A stretch of 64,000 nt of DNA from Lantana camara. Taxonomy: Eukaryota; Streptophyta; Magnoliopsida; Lamiales; Verbenaceae. The stretch is from assembly GCA_037501455.1 (NCBI GenBank), contig CM074857.1:104317501-104381500 (forward strand). Reading direction: 5' to 3'. Under the pieces are notes generated by a model, which saw only the letters and a program-made list of their open reading frames with translations, ran no database searches and was not told the DNA's origin. This document shows positions 11,092 through 21,883 of this stretch, piece after piece. Position 1 is the first letter of the stretch. Each line of letters starts with the position of its first letter. A program made the position numbers and the translations under genes.

Positions 11092-14000
11092 ATGGCATCA
11101 CCCACAAAATCCAGTTCAATGCCAGCCGAGTTTCTCGCCCAAATGGCGGAACTTCTCAGGCACAAACAACCCGAACAAACCAACCAAACTACCATCAACA
11201 TCAAACTAAACGACAATAACTACGCGATATGGTCAAGAACTGTTCAATTAGTGTTACTTGGCCGAGGAAGAACGGGATATATCACCGGAAAAACGGTATC
11301 CCCAGATCCAGATGACGCTGGATACGAAGCTTGGGAACAGACGGATGGATCTGTTCGGAGTCTTATACTCAACTCTATGGAACCCGAGATCGCCGCACAA
11401 TTCATTCTGTGCCCCAACGCGAAAGAATTGTGGGACGAAATCGAGGCCACCTACCACGACGGGGGTGACAAACTGAAATTGTATGAACTCAAGCAACGGG
11501 CCTATCAAACCAATCAGGGTGATATGTCCGTAGACCAATATTATCGGACCATTCAAGGGATTTGGAGAGAAATCGACTTCCGACAGCCACAAACGATGAA
11601 GTGTAAGGAGGATCGAAAAACTTACAACATGGAGAAACAAGAAGATAGAGTTTTTGCGTTTCTCTGGGGATTGGACGGGAAATTTGACCCGATTAAGAGA
11701 GATTTACTCAAAACCCCTGACCCACCGACATTGGAAGAAGCATACAACACGGTACGACGGGAGGACCGTCGACTCGCTGCAATGAACGAACAACTCGTCG
11801 GCGGAGTCGGGATGGCAGCGAAAATGCGGTCAGAAGTGATTTCATCATCCCGCAACAATCGACCAAGAAAACCCGGCACCAGCGCCAATCCAAACCTAAA
11901 ATGTTCAGTATGTGGCGGCACGAAGCACACAAAGGAGACATGCTTTGAAGTGGTGGGTTATCCGGAATGGTGGGCGGAATATCAAGCTAGGAAGAAGGGA
12001 ACAGGCCCCGCCGGCGGTGGCTCGCCTTGGCCACCGGCCGGCAAGGCCAAAATGGTGACAGGAAACCCCGACAGTCGCGACTCTAGCGGCGATGTCCACA
12101 ACAAAACAGAGCAGGGACGCGCAGCAATGATTCGCGGAACCCACGCCGACAGCGGCGCCACCAGCGGCGGACCTGGCGGCGACGATGCCTCCAGCGGAAG
12201 TGGAGATCACGGCTGCTGCTCCTATGGTAAGGCAGAATTCCCAGCCATACCAGGTAATGGAACGAATCTCTCAACCCTAAAATCTAATTGGGATATGGGC
12301 TCTCACTTGGAAAATGGCCCTGGTTGTTCACTTGGGCCTATAAAAAAGGATTGGGAGTTTAAGAATATTTGCAAGGAAAATAATTTGGGCTGCAATGGGA
12401 CAGGCCCGTCTGGGCAAAAATTAAACAAATTGGGCAAAGTTTTTATGCAGGCTCCCCACTTAAGTCAAGAAACAGAATGGCTTATTGATTCCGGCGCCTC
12501 AGATCATATGACTTATGAAATTCAGGACATACAAACTCCTATCACCCCTCGGAGAACAACAGTCATTAATGCAAATGGCCTTTCCTATCCGGTCATTGGG
12601 GCCGGGAAAGTGGAATTATCAGAAAAATTGAAATTATCTCACTGCCTAGTTGTGCCTTCCCTCACCACTAAATTGCTTTCTGTTAGTCAAATCACTAAAG
12701 AGCTGAATTGTGCAGTACTGATGTTTCCATCTTTCTGCCTCTTACAGGATATTCATACGGGGGCGATCATTGGGCGTGGTACTGAGAGAGATGGGTTGTA
12801 CTACATCAGAAATATCTCACAAACCGGCTTAAGTTTTCTAGCTCAGGGCAGCACTGACAGACAAGCTTGGTTATGGCACCGACGATTAGGACACCCCTCT
12901 TTTCAGTATTTGAAACGGTTGTTTCCAAAATTGATATCAGAATCAAGTTCCCTACATTGTGATACTTGTGTACTTGCAAAAAGTCATCGAACCATTTATC
13001 CAAGTTCAAGCAATAAAACAAATTTGCCTTTTCAGTTGATACATTCTGATGTATGGGGGCCTGTCCCGAGTCATGTTAGTTCCAGATTTCGATGGTTTAT
13101 TCTGTTTGTTGATGACTGTACCAGATTCACGTGGGTGTATTTCTTGAATCAGAAATCTGATGCCATAACCACGATCAGGAACTTCTTCAAAATGATCCAA
13201 ACACAGTTCTCCACCACCATCAAGGTTCTCCGTACAGACAATGGGGGGGAATTTATCAACCTTAACTTGCAAGCTTTTTTCTCACAAAATGGGATTATCC
13301 ACGAGACAACATGCCCTCACACCCCACAACAAAATGGGGTAGCAGAACGAAAGAACCGATACATACTGGAAAGTGCTCGGGCCTTCCTCTTTGAGGCCCA
13401 CGTACCAAACTCTTACTGGGCTGAGGCTGTCTCAACAGCCGTATATGTCATGAATCGACTCCCTACGCAAGCATTACAGTATGAGGCTCCCTTGGACACC
13501 CTCAGAAAATTTCACTCTATCCCATCGGTGCTCTTGCTCACCCCACGAGTCTTTGGCTGCGTTGCCTTTGTCCACACTCCGAAACACTTACGAACTAAAC
13601 TTGACCCCTGCTCAGTCCGCTGTGTCTTTCTTGGGTTTAACCCTACTCAGAAGGGATACCATTGCTATGATCCAACAGAAAAGCGCCACTACACTACCAT
13701 GGACGTTGACTTCCTAGAAACCGAGTACTACTTCAAAGCACCCACCAATACACCCCCTCAGGGGGAGAGGGATACAAGCGAGGGACTGAATTGGATGTGC
13801 GAATGGTTGGAACCACTACATGAGTACACCCCGTCCGATCCCGTTGGCCCATCTGCATCTCTCTCAGTCGCCCCAGAGGAACCCCCGTCATCGAATATCC
13901 CTGAGGTAAGCAGCTCTGACTCTTCCGTTTCCATTCAAAATACATATACTCTGCCTCCCAGACAGAACAGGGGAATCCCGCCGAACAGGTACAGTCCAGA

Positions 14001-15636
14001 AAGGACAAGCAGATCCAAGTACCCAGTAACTCACTATGTGGTCTCAAACTGCTCACCACAACTGCAGTCTCTTCTCCACGCAGTGTACTCTCACGAAACT
14101 CCCAGAACCATCAAAGAGGCACAGGAAAATTCGTTATGGAAACAAGCAATGGAGGAAGAAATCAACGCTCTGGAGAAAAACCAGACTTGGGAGATTTGCC
14201 CACTCCCAGCAGGAAAGCATTGTGTCGGATGCAAATGGGTTTACAGCATCAAGTACAAAATGGACGGCACGATCGAAAGGTATAAAGCCAGGTTAGTGGC
14301 TAAGGGGTACTCCCAGACATATGGGATTGACTACACAGAGACGTTCTCTCCTGTGGCGAAGCTGGATACCATCAGGATACTCTTATCCATAGCTGCTAAT
14401 CATGATTGGCCACTACACCAATTCGATGTGAAGAATGCCTTTCTGCACGGCGATCTAGAAGAGGAAGTTTACATGGATCTACCACCTGGATTTGAGGATC
14501 ACTGGGACAAACACTTGGTGTGCAGACTAAAACGGTCTCTGTATGGACTTAAGCAGTCACCCAGGGCCTGGTTCGGAAAATTTGCTCTCGCTATGAAGAA
14601 ATACGGGTATAGCCAGAGCAACTCGGATCACTCATTGTTCATCAAGAGGAGAGACAATCTAGTCACCCTATTGGTCCTGTACGTCGATGATATGGTGATA
14701 ACTGGGAATGACAATAAGGAAATAGCCAGTCTCCAAGAGAATCTGTCACGAGAATTCGAGATGAAGGACTTGGGTCGATTAAGGTACTTTCTTGGCATTG
14801 AGGTGATGCGATCAGACAAAGGCATTTTCATTTCCCAGAAGAAGTATATTCTCGACCTTCTGACAGAAGTCGGGCTGATTGACTGCAAACCGGCTGAGAC
14901 CCCAATACCCCAGAATCACCATTTGGGGATATTCCCAGATCAGATCCCAACCGACAGAGAAAGATACCAGAAGTTAGTCGGCAAGCTTATCTACCTGGCC
15001 CATACTAGACCGGATATTGCCTACGCTGTTGGAGTGGTGAGCCAATTCATGCATAACCCAAGCAAGGAGCACATGGAGACGGTTATGAGGATTTTGAGGT
15101 ACTTAAAGTCCTCCCCGGGAAAAGGACTTATGTTTGCTAAGAATGGGCATACTCTGATCGAAGCCTACACGGATGCTGATTGGGCGGGTAGCATCACTGA
15201 TAGAAGATCTACTTCGGGATACTTTACCTTCGTGGGAGGAAATTTGGTCACATGGCGGAGTAAGAAACAGAAAGTGGTGGCGCTCTCAAGTGCCGAAGCA
15301 GAATTCAGGGGAATAGCAAGAGGGATCACGGAAGTCCTATGGATCCGAAAGCTCTTAACGGAGATCGGGTTTCCGCCAGACAGAAGCACAGACCTATTAT
15401 GTGACAATAAAGCAGCAATAAGTATCTCTCATAACCCGGTTCAGCATGATCGAACCAAGCACGTGGAGATAGATCGTCACTTCATCAAGGAAAAAATCGA
15501 ATCAGGGATTGTCAGACTTCCATTCGTAAAATCAGAAGATCAACTGGCAGATATCTTGACGAAGGCGGTCAGTAGCCAGAACTTTCATGATGCGTTGTCC
15601 AAGTTGAACATGTCGGACCCCCATGATCCAACTTGA
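11092..15636 (+). CDS. Copia Gag-Pol polyprotein, 1514 aa
   Basis: A single open frame encodes all retrotransposon functions. The Gag region has a CX2CX4HX4C zinc knuckle near residues 270-284 (CSVCGGTKHTKETC). The protease has DSGAS near 465-469. Integrase has the HHCC zinc site starting near 595 (WHRRLGH) and core acidic residues in HSDVWG (about 651) and TDNGGEF (about 712), followed by PQQNGVAERKNR. Reverse transcriptase carries YVDDM near 1197, and RNase H carries YTDADWAG near 1359 and ALSSAEAE. This integrase-before-RT order defines copia. The start chosen is the first ATG, about 45 bases after the primer site, in the context CCATGGCA. No stop or frameshift is seen across 4.5 kb. Length is typical for the superfamily. 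Confidence 0.97.
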   Translation: MASPTKSSSMPAEFLAQMAELLRHKQPEQTNQTTINIKLNDNNYAIWSRTVQLVLLGRGRTGYITGKTVSPDPDDAGYEAWEQTDGSVRSLILNSMEPEIAAQFILCPNAKELWDEIEATYHDGGDKLKLYELKQRAYQTNQGDMSVDQYYRTIQGIWREIDFRQPQTMKCKEDRKTYNMEKQEDRVFAFLWGLDGKFDPIKRDLLKTPDPPTLEEAYNTVRREDRRLAAMNEQLVGGVGMAAKMRSEVISSSRNNRPRKPGTSANPNLKCSVCGGTKHTKETCFEVVGYPEWWAEYQARKKGTGPAGGGSPWPPAGKAKMVTGNPDSRDSSGDVHNKTEQGRAAMIRGTHADSGATSGGPGGDDASSGSGDHGCCSYGKAEFPAIPGNGTNLSTLKSNWDMGSHLENGPGCSLGPIKKDWEFKNICKENNLGCNGTGPSGQKLNKLGKVFMQAPHLSQETEWLIDSGASDHMTYEIQDIQTPITPRRTTVINANGLSYPVIGAGKVELSEKLKLSHCLVVPSLTTKLLSVSQITKELNCAVLMFPSFCLLQDIHTGAIIGRGTERDGLYYIRNISQTGLSFLAQGSTDRQAWLWHRRLGHPSFQYLKRLFPKLISESSSLHCDTCVLAKSHRTIYPSSSNKTNLPFQLIHSDVWGPVPSHVSSRFRWFILFVDDCTRFTWVYFLNQKSDAITTIRNFFKMIQTQFSTTIKVLRTDNGGEFINLNLQAFFSQNGIIHETTCPHTPQQNGVAERKNRYILESARAFLFEAHVPNSYWAEAVSTAVYVMNRLPTQALQYEAPLDTLRKFHSIPSVLLLTPRVFGCVAFVHTPKHLRTKLDPCSVRCVFLGFNPTQKGYHCYDPTEKRHYTTMDVDFLETEYYFKAPTNTPPQGERDTSEGLNWMCEWLEPLHEYTPSDPVGPSASLSVAPEEPPSSNIPEVSSSDSSVSIQNTYTLPPRQNRGIPPNRYSPERTSRSKYPVTHYVVSNCSPQLQSLLHAVYSHETPRTIKEAQENSLWKQAMEEEINALEKNQTWEICPLPAGKHCVGCKWVYSIKYKMDGTIERYKARLVAKGYSQTYGIDYTETFSPVAKLDTIRILLSIAANHDWPLHQFDVKNAFLHGDLEEEVYMDLPPGFEDHWDKHLVCRLKRSLYGLKQSPRAWFGKFALAMKKYGYSQSNSDHSLFIKRRDNLVTLLVLYVDDMVITGNDNKEIASLQENLSREFEMKDLGRLRYFLGIEVMRSDKGIFISQKKYILDLLTEVGLIDCKPAETPIPQNHHLGIFPDQIPTDRERYQKLVGKLIYLAHTRPDIAYAVGVVSQFMHNPSKEHMETVMRILRYLKSSPGKGLMFAKNGHTLIEAYTDADWAGSITDRRSTSGYFTFVGGNLVTWRSKKQKVVALSSAEAEFRGIARGITEVLWIRKLLTEIGFPPDRSTDLLCDNKAAISISHNPVQHDRTKHVEIDRHFIKEKIESGIVRLPFVKSEDQLADILTKAVSSQNFHDALSKLNMSDPHDPT

Positions 15637-15643
15637 GGGGGAG
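15631..15643 (+). other. Polypurine tract
   Basis: TTGAGGGGGAG runs up to the 3' LTR and overlaps the stop of the polyprotein frame. It is the expected plus-strand primer. Confidence 0.85.
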
Positions 15644-15824
15644 TGTTGGAATATGGTGATATTTATGGAAAGGATTTACCCTAATTACCTTTCCTTGTAA
15701 TTAGCTGTTTGTTAGGCTGTGATTAGTCTTCTGTACTCTACTTATACATGTTATCTTTGTACCTCTGAAAACAACACAATGAATACACCAAAAGCTTTCT
15801 CCCAGATTTATCATATTATCAACA
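15644..15824 (+). repeat. 3' LTR of copia element
   Basis: 181 bp, identical by eye to the 5' LTR, followed by the GAGAA target copy. Confidence 0.95.
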
Positions 15825-16296
15825 GAGAATTCACATGAAACTCGACTTAAAAGCAAAAACATGCAGGTGGCATACCTGATGTCAAGATGGCAGTGTGCAT
15901 CGGGCCATTGGTTGTCATTGGGCAATTAACACAATTTATTAGTTTTTTTTACTTTCACGCCTTTCCATCTATTCAGTATATGAAACAAATAATCCAACAA
16001 GCAAAATTTGCCTAAACAAATCAAGTCATGCTGGGAAACATACATCGTTCCCGCGTGAAGATAATTTTCTGTTCAAATCTCTCGGTGTGTGACTTCCAGA
16101 TTTTTTGTCTTACTCAGTGGTTATATTGGTAATATTACGTAAAATTTTACACACAAAACACAAATGACAACATAAACAACCAAGGAGATGCCACATACAT
16201 CATTTGAGGGCATAAATCAAATTTACTACCACAAGTCATTGCTTCCTAAGGAGTAAGGACCCTAACACACAAAGCAAACGTCCAAGCAAACATATC
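15825..16296. other. Spacer between copia element and GOT1 pseudogene
   Basis: No gene recognised. It could include 3' untranslated sequence of the minus-strand genes upstream, but no polyadenylation signal stands out. Confidence 0.4.
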
Positions 16297-17347
16297 AAAC
16301 TGATAAAAAGTTGCTGGAACAGCCAACCAAGAACAGGTATCTTCTGCACAGAAACAGCCAGCATAGGCCAGAAGCCACTGCAATAAATAATAAACACTAT
16401 AAAACTAAGGACTGAAGAGATAATCCAATACGTATAACTGAAGAGATAAAACCATATGCCTCAACAATCATTCCTACTAGGGCCATCAAATAATGACCAA
16501 GAGAAAGCCAATGCCAAATGAAACTGTCCCCTGCATTGTGACAACAAACATATAAGTTACATGAGAAGAAGCAATCGGACCAGAAAATGCTGACGGAGTC
16601 ATACAAACAAAAGAAACCTTTAGATTAGAAGGCTTCGTATAAAGAACTGCAATGAAGACTTGATTCCAATGGTTAATAACACCCCTGAGAGCGCAAGGAT
16701 CTGATTGAGTAAAACAGGAGAGCATTAATAAGATGAGAGAGGAAAGGCATTCAATATAAACATTTAATCTCTTGCTTCAGGTTTCCAATAACATTATATT
16801 ATACTTACATTACCAATTGCAAGCAGTCCCTTATCGAAGAAGAAAATGATCCCCCAACATTGAGAAGAAAACTCTCAAACCAGTTCAACCAATTTCAGTT
16901 TCTGTTACAATATCAAGGGAGAAAAATATTTTGGTCAATGGCTCTCCAAGCTAAGATGTTGTAAAGGCACTATTCCCCTCAAATAGAGCATTTATACCAT
17001 AGCTGAAGGAAAATTGGTTCGATGATAAAAACCAGAAACAAAAAAATGTAATATTTAAACTGCAATTTGATGGTATAATGAATCCAACACTGAATCTGTG
17101 ATAACTTATACTCGGTTATTCAGAATGACTGGAGAAATTCATCCACAAACCTAAAACCCCTCTCCACAAGCAACATTCACAACACACTCATAAATAATTC
17201 TGTAATGCCTCAATTCTAAACAGTCTGCATAGATATATGCTCGCCCAAAAATCAGATTGTCAACAATTAACTGAAGAAAAATAGGCAATGTAAGCGGATT
17301 GGAATCAACTTATTTCTCCGATTGCTGTTCATCTCCCAGGACATCAT
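16297..17347 (-). pseudogene. GOT1-like (Golgi transport 1) pseudogene with introns
   Basis: GOT1 proteins are small four-helix membrane proteins of ER-Golgi vesicle traffic. On the minus strand, pieces of that family appear in order, most with splice borders. A start-like exon at about 17347-17306 reads MSWEMN. Exon 16901-16809 encodes FFDKGLLAIGN once frameshifts are allowed. Exon 16700-16618 encodes LTIGIKSSLQFF. Exon 16530-about 16446 encodes GTVSFGIGFLLVII. Exon 16377-about 16297 encodes QKIPVLGWLFQQ. The conserved IGWP motif is broken: Gly is replaced by TGA and a base is lost just downstream. The second exon has indels and the family's C-terminal tail is absent. Introns are kept, so it is a decayed duplicate rather than a retrocopy. 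Confidence 0.8.
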
Positions 17348-17687
17348 TTTGCCCATGCAGATTCCAACACAAACACGCTGCAATTTATCAGCTCAAACTC
17401 TGACTGAAATTCCACACACCTACCTGCAAATTCTAATGTTGGTTGAAGAACATTATTGAAGAATGAATGCTATAGAAAAATAAAATCACAACAAACAGAT
17501 TAAAGATCCAGTAATACAGACAGCTCCAAATCTACGCAATAAAATGATTCAAATACATCTCATCCACATTACATGCACATATGTATCATAAATAGAGAGA
17601 ATCTAATGTCCAAATCAAGAGGTATATAACACAATATAGATTGAAATGGTTGAGATTAGGAAAGAGTAGATTCTATCCATATCACTA

Positions 17688-18554
17688 TCAGAGAATCCAA
17701 AGCGGGAATTCATTAGATTCTGCCCTCTGATGTCGGCTGAGCAGTACCGCCCCCACCCTCTGGCCATCCAAAGCCGGAATTTCAGGTGTCTCAGCTCGAC
17801 AAAAAGGGCACGACCGATTATTCTGAATCCACCTCAAAATGCAATATTGATGATATATATGGCCACACGGTAACTTTATCAGCAGCGGAGGTTTCACGTC
17901 CTCCAAACAAATCAGACAGCCACCGCAACCGAGTTCCTCCTCCCGCGGCCTGTCCAGAATGGACAACGTCAAAATTCTCCAACTAATCCTGGACTGCGGC
18001 AGCATGAACACCTCAGTAGCGTATTTATCCGTGCGATTATGCCAGTAAGAATTCCATGCCTCGAATTCCTTTTCCGGCAGGCTAAAAATTTTCCTTAAAT
18101 CAAGACCAACAAACTTGTTCAGCATGGATTCAGGCGACAATCCGTGGAGAAACTCGTCCAATCCCGTGACCACCTCCTCGAAACTCTTGAGCAATTTAGT
18201 CTCGTTCATACCGACTGAAAACTCGGCTTGTTGATCCTCCAGACGGAAGGGTATGTCCGTCAACTCTAATATTGTCGTCGCGATTTTCCGACGGTGTTGT
18301 TGATCCGAAGATAAATCCTCGTACGGTACTCTGAATGATTGAGTGGTCGAGCGGGTGAGGATGTGACCTGAGGGAATCTTACGGTCGGAGAAAGCTTGGC
18401 GGCCTGCGGGCGATTCACCGGAAAATGATGATTTGACAAAAATACGAGTGCTTATTAAGATGAGAACTTTTTCGGGCCGAGGGCGACTTCTACTTGGTCC
18501 GGTATCAATTTCAATGGTATACTTGCCGCTGTCGGAGTTTATGGAGTCCGCCAT
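17688..18554 (-). CDS. RING-H2 zinc finger protein, probable E3 ubiquitin ligase
   Basis: A single-exon frame of 288 aa from MADSINSDSGKY. The C-terminal third carries a RING-H2 domain: CLICLED, then CGHIYHQYC, then CPFC, giving C3H2C3 ligands within about residues 213-255. RING-H2 proteins recruit ubiquitin-conjugating enzymes; the substrate cannot be inferred. The first 200 residues match no family I recognise and show no signal peptide or membrane span. An upstream in-frame ATG at 18584 would add ten residues. I prefer 18554 for its stronger context (AAAATGGC). Tandem repeats lie immediately upstream, and the GOT1 pseudogene follows downstream on the same strand. No frame damage is seen. 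Confidence 0.85.
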   Translation of the reverse strand: MADSINSDSGKYTIEIDTGPSRSRPRPEKVLILISTRIFVKSSFSGESPAGRQAFSDRKIPSGHILTRSTTQSFRVPYEDLSSDQQHRRKIATTILELTDIPFRLEDQQAEFSVGMNETKLLKSFEEVVTGLDEFLHGLSPESMLNKFVGLDLRKIFSLPEKEFEAWNSYWHNRTDKYATEVFMLPQSRISWRILTLSILDRPREEELGCGGCLICLEDVKPPLLIKLPCGHIYHQYCILRWIQNNRSCPFCRAETPEIPALDGQRVGAVLLSRHQRAESNEFPLWIL

Positions 18555-18589
18555 TTTGAGTGTAACAGAACAATTATGCAACATGAGTT

Positions 18590-18645
18590 ATCTGGTCCGT
18601 CTAAGCCGATGAGAAAATCTGGTCCGCCTAATCCGATGAGAAAAT
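18590..18645. repeat. Short tandem repeat in RING gene leader
   Basis: Two imperfect copies of an approximately 27-bp unit, ATCTGGTCCGYCTAA then CCGATGAGAAAAT, lie between the RING start codon and the longer repeat array. Confidence 0.7.
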
Positions 18646-18650
18646 GGAGG

Positions 18651-18929
18651 AGGGGATGGAATTCAAACCAAATTCGCATCAATAACTTACAGAAGGATTG
18701 ATTCCTGAACGATTGATGAGGAAATGGAGACCGAGTTGAAATCAAATTCGCATCAATAACTTACAATTTCTGAACGATTGATGAGGAAAAGGGGATGGAA
18801 TTCAAATCAAATTGGCATCAATAACTTATAGAACGTTTGATTCCTGAACGATTGATGAGGAAATGGAGATCGAGTTCAAATCAAATTCGCATCAATAACG
18901 TTTGATTTCTGAACGATGAAGGAAAAGGG
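18651..18929. repeat. Two-copy higher-order tandem repeat (about 140 bp)
   Basis: Four related units share AATTCGCATCAATAAC and TTTCTGAACGAT or TTCCTGAACGATTG. They alternate long (about 80 and 77 bp) and short (about 61 bp) in the order A-B-A-B. So the sequence 18651-18791 is repeated at 18792-18929. The array sits where the RING promoter should be. Confidence 0.85.
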
Positions 18930-18959
18930 GCACGATGCGTTGGAGACAATTAGTGCCCG

Positions 18960-19785
18960 AGGGACCCCCAAGACTTATTTTAGGGATATAACCCTCAATT
19001 TCTTTTCGTTTTTTTTTATTCTCTATTATCTGACGTAGCCACGTCATATCTTTTCAAATTCAGATCTCTCATCCAAATTAAACCCTAGTTTCTTTTCTTC
19101 TTCTCTCCTTCTCTTCTTCTTCTCTCCTTCAACGATGAAAAACAGAGATGGTCTTCTCGTCTGCACCTTTCATTCTCACATTCTCTCATCGCGATTCTTC
19201 TTCTCACCTTCTCTCGTCGTCGATAATCCGGATGAATTCAGTTTGTCTTCTTCAACGATGAATCAGGATGAATCTCCTCTCCTTGTACAAGCATGACAAA
19301 GATAATCGGATGAATTTCAAAAATTATCGATAATATTTTTCTTCTTATTCTTTTTTTTTTTTCATCTCAATCTTCAAGAACTTGAAGATATCGCTGCGGG
19401 ATTATGATAGAATTATGAAGTCGCGTGAATTCCTTTGAAGATCGCGTGACTCGATCTTCAAGAGAAATCACGCGACTTAATAAATCTATGAAATCGCGTG
19501 AAGATCGAGTCACGCGATCTTCAAAGGAGATGAATAAAAATAATAAAAGAAAAAAAGAAAAAAATAATTGAAGAAGAATAAAAATAATTAAAAAAAATAA
19601 AGAGAATAAAAGAAAAAAAGAAAAAAATCGAGTGCGCGATTTCTGAGATCGCTCACTCGATTTGTACACGTGGAAAATAATTATATTTAATATTTATTTT
19701 ATTAGACAAAATTGAGAAAAGGGTTATATACCTAATTCTTTTAAAACTAGGGGTTACATAACTAAAAAAAGACTTAGGCGTCCCT
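18960..19785. mobile_element. Non-autonomous terminal-inverted-repeat element
   Basis: The left end (AGGGACCCCCAAGACTTATT) and the reverse complement of the right end (AGGGACGCCTAAGTCTTTTT) match imperfectly over about 45 bp, including a shared region resembling ATATAACCC. There is no coding frame; the interior is CT-rich with a perfect hairpin. A clean target duplication was not found, so superfamily and exact borders are uncertain. Confidence 0.6.
19432..19527. repeat. Perfect 29-bp inverted repeat
   Basis: Arms 19432-19460 and 19499-19527 (starting CCTTTGAAGATCGCGTGACT) are exact reverse complements with a 38-base loop. The loop and flanks hold further copies of the TCGCGTGA word. A transcript would form a long stem. 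Confidence 0.95.
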
Positions 19786-20117
19786 TTTAACCGAATGCCC
19801 CGTCGATGTTGTTTGTTCTTAGCCTATTAGGGTTTATAAATCTCTCTTTGAATAAGATAGTTTTTTTTTTTTCCTAAACGGAATAAAATAGTATTTAATA
19901 GGCCCTCTTACAAATTTTGGTAATTAACATTTAATTTTTCCTTTCGGACGGAAAAGGCCCAATTTTAAATAATATATAAACGTCTTTTATAAAAAGTTCA
20001 TATCAACTATTTATATAATTTGTTCATATAATAATTTTTCTTTGCTAAATTTGTATTTCTAAATAAATTGGTTCATGTTTTTGTGATAATTAAACTATTG
20101 TAAAAAGAGATTCGAAA
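19786..20117. other. AT-rich spacer
   Basis: Nothing recognisable apart from homopolymer runs. Confidence 0.5.
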
Positions 20118-20518
20118 TCTATACTATTATATATTTGATAACGATGTTTGACTTTTTATTGTACATTTTGATGATGTGGAATTTTGTGGTTTTTTTGAAG
20201 TTTTTAATTAGATAGAAAAAATGTGATTGGCTTATGAAAATAAGAAAAATAAGTAAAAAAAAGTAGAAACTAAGGAAAATAATTAACCTTGACAAGTTTG
20301 ACCGAATGGAATTAATTTTGATATTTCAACTAATTAAGTAAGGTTAATATTATATGCATGTATTTAATTTTAATGGCCAATTACTTAAATCATGGATACA
20401 ATTCCCAAAAAAAAAAATACTATAATTACATATTTAAATTCAAACATTACAAAATACAGAGAATTAATTAAGTTTCTTAAATAACTCCATCAAATTAATT
20501 AATTCTTTTAAGTCTAAA

Positions 20519-20521
<3 letters not shown>

Positions 20522-20565
<44 letters not shown>
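20522..20565. repeat. TA dinucleotide run
   Basis: About 20 TA units inside the Helitron. Confidence 0.9.
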
Positions 20566-20566
<1 letters not shown>

Positions 20567-21883
20567 GACATAAATTAATTAAATTACTCCATCAAATTAA
20601 TTAATTGTTTTTAAATTTAAAATTAATACTTAATAAATTTATATCTATCTATTTATCTATATCTATACTATAATATATAGGAAGGGTGTGTTTGACCCCA
20701 ATTGAGCCAATTTTGACCGAATAGAATTTTGTGATTTTTTTGAAAATTTTAATTAAAATTAAAAATTGTGATTGGTTGATGGGTATCAAATTAATTAATT
20801 TATTTAACAATTTAATATCCCTTGATTTTTGGAAGTTATCCTAAATTAAAGTATCAATTTATGATACAATTTATTTGAATGCATAAATTTAGGAAAATAT
20901 ATGTTAATTTAAATTCAAATACAACTCATATAATTAATGACAACACCCAAAATCCAAATAAAAACTCATGAAATTCATTTTTTTACTTCTCACATTTTTA
21001 GAAATATTTTAATTATAATAAAATTTTCTTTCATTGATATCTATATGTATGCTTCAAACTATCTATTCACATTTTAATATATATATATTTATATTTATAC
21101 TATAATATATTAATAAATTTTCTTTGATTGATATCTATATCTATACTTCAAACTATTTATTCACATTTTAATATATATATCTATATTTATACCATAATAT
21201 ATATTCACATTTTAATATATATATCTATATTTATACTATAATATACAGGAAGGGTGTTTTGGTCAATTAAATTTTCATAATATTTGATATTTTAGAAACT
21301 TTAATTATGTTTTTCAAAAAAAAAAAAAAATGATATTTACTAAATGACATTAATTAATTTAAGAAAATATCCGATTGATACTTAAGCACAATATCTATAA
21401 CATTTTTAACTCACAATCAATAACATAATATTTATATCAATCGGTTAATTGATTCGGCATAATAAGGAAACAACCAAATATAAATATTCTAATTAATTGA
21501 TTGATTCCAATTAATGGGGAATAAACTTAACATATTTTGTTATAAATTAAGAGAATTAACTTTTTTGGGCACTTCTTTTTATTAAATAATAACGTGAATA
21601 ATATATGATGAAATCTTGATATTAATAAAAAAAATTCTTTCTATTATTAACCATTAATTTATTATTTATAAGTCTTGACTTAATTAAAAGAATTAACAAA
21701 TTATATAAAGCTCAAACTATTGCATAAGTATTGAATATGGCTCAAGTATATGTTGTTTTAATTGCTTCTTCAAGAGATGCAAGAACCTCTTCTATGTATT
21801 ATTGAAGCAGGTGAATTATCAATCATGATTATTTTTTGTATATTATCTTTTATTTCTCACTTTTTTTTGTTACAATGCTTCAG

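Larger units (their letters stand above)
10852..15824 (+). mobile_element. Intact Ty1-copia retrotransposon (Ale/Retrofit-like)
   Basis: A complete 4973-bp element has two 181-bp LTRs (10852-11032 and 15644-15824) that are identical by eye. It has TG...CA ends, a GAGAA target duplication (10847-10851 and 15825-15829), a tRNA-Met primer site, a purine tract and one uninterrupted gag-pol frame. The short LTRs and the form of the Gag zinc knuckle point to the Ale/Retrofit lineage (inference). Everything needed for autonomous transposition appears present, and insertion must be very recent. Confidence 0.96.

Noticed and set aside
16397..16725. Two overlapping 69- and 79-codon frames as a small membrane protein gene
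   Set aside because: They are intron plus exon read-through of the GOT1 pseudogene; the family match continues only across splice sites and frameshifts.
18651..18929. Repeat array resembling a CRISPR-like pattern
   Set aside because: The units are contiguous and diverged with no unique spacers, and the genome is eukaryotic.
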